Part shown: positions 5,189 to 7,230 of the stretch, piece after piece
How the letters are laid out: each line of letters opens with the position of its first letter
Position numbering within the stretch: position 1 is the stretch's first letter
Assembly: GCF_963974515.1 (NCBI RefSeq)
Contig: NZ_CAXBDD010000139.1
Coordinates: 1 to 7,230 of the forward strand
DNA from: Sunxiuqinia sp963974515
Lineage (GTDB): Bacteria > Bacteroidota > Bacteroidia > Bacteroidales > Prolixibacteraceae
DNA: 7,230 bases
Direction: 5' to 3'
Translations under genes and position numbers: made by a program
Notes under the pieces: model-generated
Database searches by the model: none
What the model was told of the DNA's origin: nothing
What the model saw: only the letters and a program-made list of their open reading frames with translations

Positions 5189-7230
5189 TTAACGCCCTGG
5201 TTGCTGATCAATGACTGGGCTCTTAGATACTTCACCACCTGGAATTAAGAAATAATATTCCTGTTCTGATAAACGGAAGCGACGTCTGCCTTCATCCAAT
5301 CCAGCATCGAAGAAGTATTCTCCAGTTGTTGATGAATAAAATGGATACAATCCCTTGTAGTATGCTCCATCTGCTTGTGTATATCCATTCAACATGTCAG
5401 AATGTTGAGTTCTCCAACGTCTGATATCCCATAGCGTTTTGTGTTCAAACGCAAGTTCCTTTTTACGTTCTTTCCGGATAACTTCCAGATCAAGTTCTGT
5501 CATACTTGTCAACGGATCCGCCCCAGCTCTTTCACGAATTTCCTGAATGGCGTCAAAGGCAATCTGCTTGAAATCATCCCCTGAAGGAGCTGTTTCTCCG
5601 GCAAGCAATAATTCTTCCGCCGCTTCCGCTACATTCAACAGAATCTCAGCGTACCGCATTAAAATAAAGTGTTGCTCTGAACGAGCCTCCAGTACTAAAC
5701 TTTGTGGCATATTTGGATTGAGCCACTTACGCACTGCAAAACCAGTCATAGCCGCGGTACCATCTGATGTGAACGGGCCACTTTTCCCACCGGCATTCAT
5801 TATCGTACCATCTGGCAATTCTACCGTTTCGTGCGTGTTTCCATTCTGTGACAAGAAAAGAGATTTTTGGCCTGCAAAATCACCGACCGCTCTATAGGCA
5901 TCTACCTGGTTATAATTCGATGGTCCTGACACCGTATAATCTGGCGCCCCTCCATTAACGACTCTCAAAGGGTCAATGCCGTTTGAAGCATCACCTGTGA
6001 AAATACCTCGCCGAATCTCGATCACTTCCCCTTTGAAAACATCACCTGGGAGTATAACATAGGCACGAAGACGTGGTTCTGCATTGGCAAAAATGTCAGT
6101 CACATTATCGTACATGACGTACTTACCATTATCGTCAAAAACTTTAATCGTTCCATCTTCATTTTTATCGAAACCATCAAACAGCTCAACAAAATCAAGC
6201 GTTGGACAGTTTCCTGCGGAATAACCATTACCCCCCATCAACTGACGTGGAATATTGTAAGAATCATAACCATGAGCCAAATCAGGATAGCTATATTCTT
6301 TTATATAGATGTTTTCAGGACTCGAAACATCAAAGAACATGTCGACCATATTCTGGTATTGAGCCTCTTTGTCGTTGGGAGACCATTTTTTCTTATACAA
6401 GGAATATTTCCCGGACTTCATAACTTCACGAGATGCGTTGTAAGCCTCCCTGAAATACTTCTTTGAAGCTGCGGCAGCAGAATTGGGGTCAAAACCAATA
6501 ACACGTACGTCAGTCTTTTGACCAAAACCTGTTATATTGTTGTACTTTGCCACCGAGCCGGCAAACAACATCGCTTCAGATTTAAACCCATAGGCTACAT
6601 ACTTATTTGCATAACCACGTTTGGGACTTGACTCGGAGAGATTTGCAATTGCCATGTCAAAATCGGCCAACACTTGATTCCAGGTTTCCTCCTCCGTTGA
6701 ACGTGGGATTTCAAGTTCCTCTGCAGGATTATCAGGATATTTCAACACTTCGGTAACCAATGAAACTCCTCCATAACGTTTTGCTAAAGCATAGAAAACC
6801 ATCGCACGGGCGAAGTAAGCCTCTCCGATAAAATGGTTGTAGTCTGATTCACTAAAATTTGCCTGGTACTCAGGCAAAGTTTCGAGTAATCGGTTGGCAT
6901 CACGAAGCAGGTTAAAGGCTCTACCCCAATATGCTCCATTTCTGGCCCAGCCTTCGGATGTCATCGCTGTGCCAGCATCGCGACCTAGTGATTCCCCCGA
7001 ATTTGCTCCGGGAGTGACCAACCAGTCATCAAAAAACTGACGTGCTGGTGAATATTTAAAATCCTCGAATGGCATTTGGCTATACATACGCGACATGTAA
7101 ACAGTCATACCTGTTGCATCGGTAAACAGATCTTTATCTTGGACAACGTTCATCGGTGGAATTTCCAAGTAGTCATTACAGGAAATAATCGCACTACTAA
7201 ACGCCATTAATGTCAATATCAAATATTTTA
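5189..7230 (-). CDS. SusD/RagB-family outer-membrane glycan-binding lipoprotein, 5' end outside the window
   Basis: The frame is open to the right edge. Its first complete codons read KYLILTLMAFSSAIISC, the body of a lipoprotein signal peptide, so the start codon lies just beyond base 7230. The TTG at 7222-7220 is an internal leucine of this signal rather than a start. Numbering from that codon, the lipid cysteine is residue 15, followed by the typical SusD opening NDYLEIPP. TPR-like helices follow (FIGEAYFARAMVFYALAKRYGG near 130-153 region). C-terminal hallmarks are MRYAEILLNVAEA (522-534), IRKERKKELAFE (582-593) with DIRRW (599-603), and the closing YYFLIPGGEVSKSPVIDQ (656-673). SusD proteins cap the SusC TonB-dependent transporter and bind oligosaccharide at the surface; SusC should be encoded immediately to the right. 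About 680 residues is on the long side for the family, the extra length lying in the central region (about 290-500), where ligand-binding loops are found. The DUF3823 gene follows after 22 bases. Confidence 0.96.
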   Translation of the reverse strand, partial: KYLILTLMAFSSAIISCNDYLEIPPMNVVQDKDLFTDATGMTVYMSRMYSQMPFEDFKYSPARQFFDDWLVTPGANSGESLGRDAGTAMTSEGWARNGAYWGRAFNLLRDANRLLETLPEYQANFSESDYNHFIGEAYFARAMVFYALAKRYGGVSLVTEVLKYPDNPAEELEIPRSTEEETWNQVLADFDMAIANLSESSPKRGYANKYVAYGFKSEAMLFAGSVAKYNNITGFGQKTDVRVIGFDPNSAAAASKKYFREAYNASREVMKSGKYSLYKKKWSPNDKEAQYQNMVDMFFDVSSPENIYIKEYSYPDLAHGYDSYNIPRQLMGGNGYSAGNCPTLDFVELFDGFDKNEDGTIKVFDDNGKYVMYDNVTDIFANAEPRLRAYVILPGDVFKGEVIEIRRGIFTGDASNGIDPLRVVNGGAPDYTVSGPSNYNQVDAYRAVGDFAGQKSLFLSQNGNTHETVELPDGTIMNAGGKSGPFTSDGTAAMTGFAVRKWLNPNMPQSLVLEARSEQHFILMRYAEILLNVAEAAEELLLAGETAPSGDDFKQIAFDAIQEIRERAGADPLTSMTELDLEVIRKERKKELAFEHKTLWDIRRWRTQHSDMLNGYTQADGAYYKGLYPFYSSTTGEYFFDAGLDEGRRRFRLSEQEYYFLIPGGEVSKSPVIDQQPGR

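Larger units (their letters stand above)
1..7230 (-). other. Polysaccharide utilization operon fragment (susD, DUF3823, barrel lipoprotein, DUF1080, oxidoreductase)
   Basis: Five consecutive genes on one strand, with gaps of 22, 81, 124 and 25 bases, no opposing gene and no strong terminator, look like one transcription unit read from right to left. The first two genes serve capture and uptake. The last three are predicted enzymes, all with export signals (lipoprotein, Sec, Tat), so the whole set would act outside the cytoplasm. SusC and any regulator (hybrid two-component system or ECF sigma/anti-sigma pair) are not in the window, and both ends of the locus are cut. Confidence 0.8.

Noticed and set aside
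5167..5238. Upstream ATG at 5238 as start of the DUF3823 protein
   Set aside because: It would overlap the SusD coding sequence by 50 bases and displace the lipoprotein signal; the ATG at 5166 fits better.
5547..5897. 116-codon plus-strand frame opposite the SusD gene
   Set aside because: It is antisense to the conserved SusD C-terminal region and has no features of its own.

Overview
The window is a fragment of a polysaccharide utilization locus (PUL) from a member of the Bacteroidota. The evidence is a SusD/RagB-type outer-membrane lipoprotein, a DUF3823-type SusD companion lipoprotein, several Bacteroidota-style lipoprotein signal peptides, and AT-rich leader regions without strong Shine-Dalgarno sequences. 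A genus cannot be given from this sequence alone. All five genes lie on the minus strand, so the locus reads from right to left, with gaps of only 22, 81, 124 and 25 bases. There is no non-coding stretch over 300 bases and I see no RNA gene, mobile element or CRISPR array.

In transcription order: (1) 7230-5189, SusD-like glycan-binding lipoprotein, cut at its 5' end by the window edge; its SusC partner would be expected just outside on the right. (2) 5166-4360, DUF3823 lipoprotein, a likely surface glycan-binding accessory of the SusC/D pair. (3) 4278-2071, a 735-residue lipoprotein with a probable (beta/alpha)8-barrel, a glutamine-amidotransferase-like middle domain and a beta-rich C-terminus, a layout like GH42 beta-galactosidases, but whose family I cannot name. 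(4) 1946-882, an exported two-domain protein whose C-terminal half is a DUF1080 (3-keto-disaccharide hydrolase) domain. (5) 856-1, a Tat-exported Gfo/Idh/MocA-family NAD(P)-dependent oxidoreductase, cut at its 3' end by the left window edge.

The likely logic is that SusC/D plus the DUF3823 protein capture and import a glycan or glycoside, the barrel protein trims or cleaves it, and the oxidoreductase/DUF1080 pair attacks glycosidic bonds by the oxidise-at-C3-then-eliminate route rather than by ordinary hydrolysis. The protein families are well supported by sequence motifs. The joint pathway and its substrate are inference. The most interesting element is the unassigned barrel lipoprotein sitting between the import genes and the keto-glycoside enzymes.
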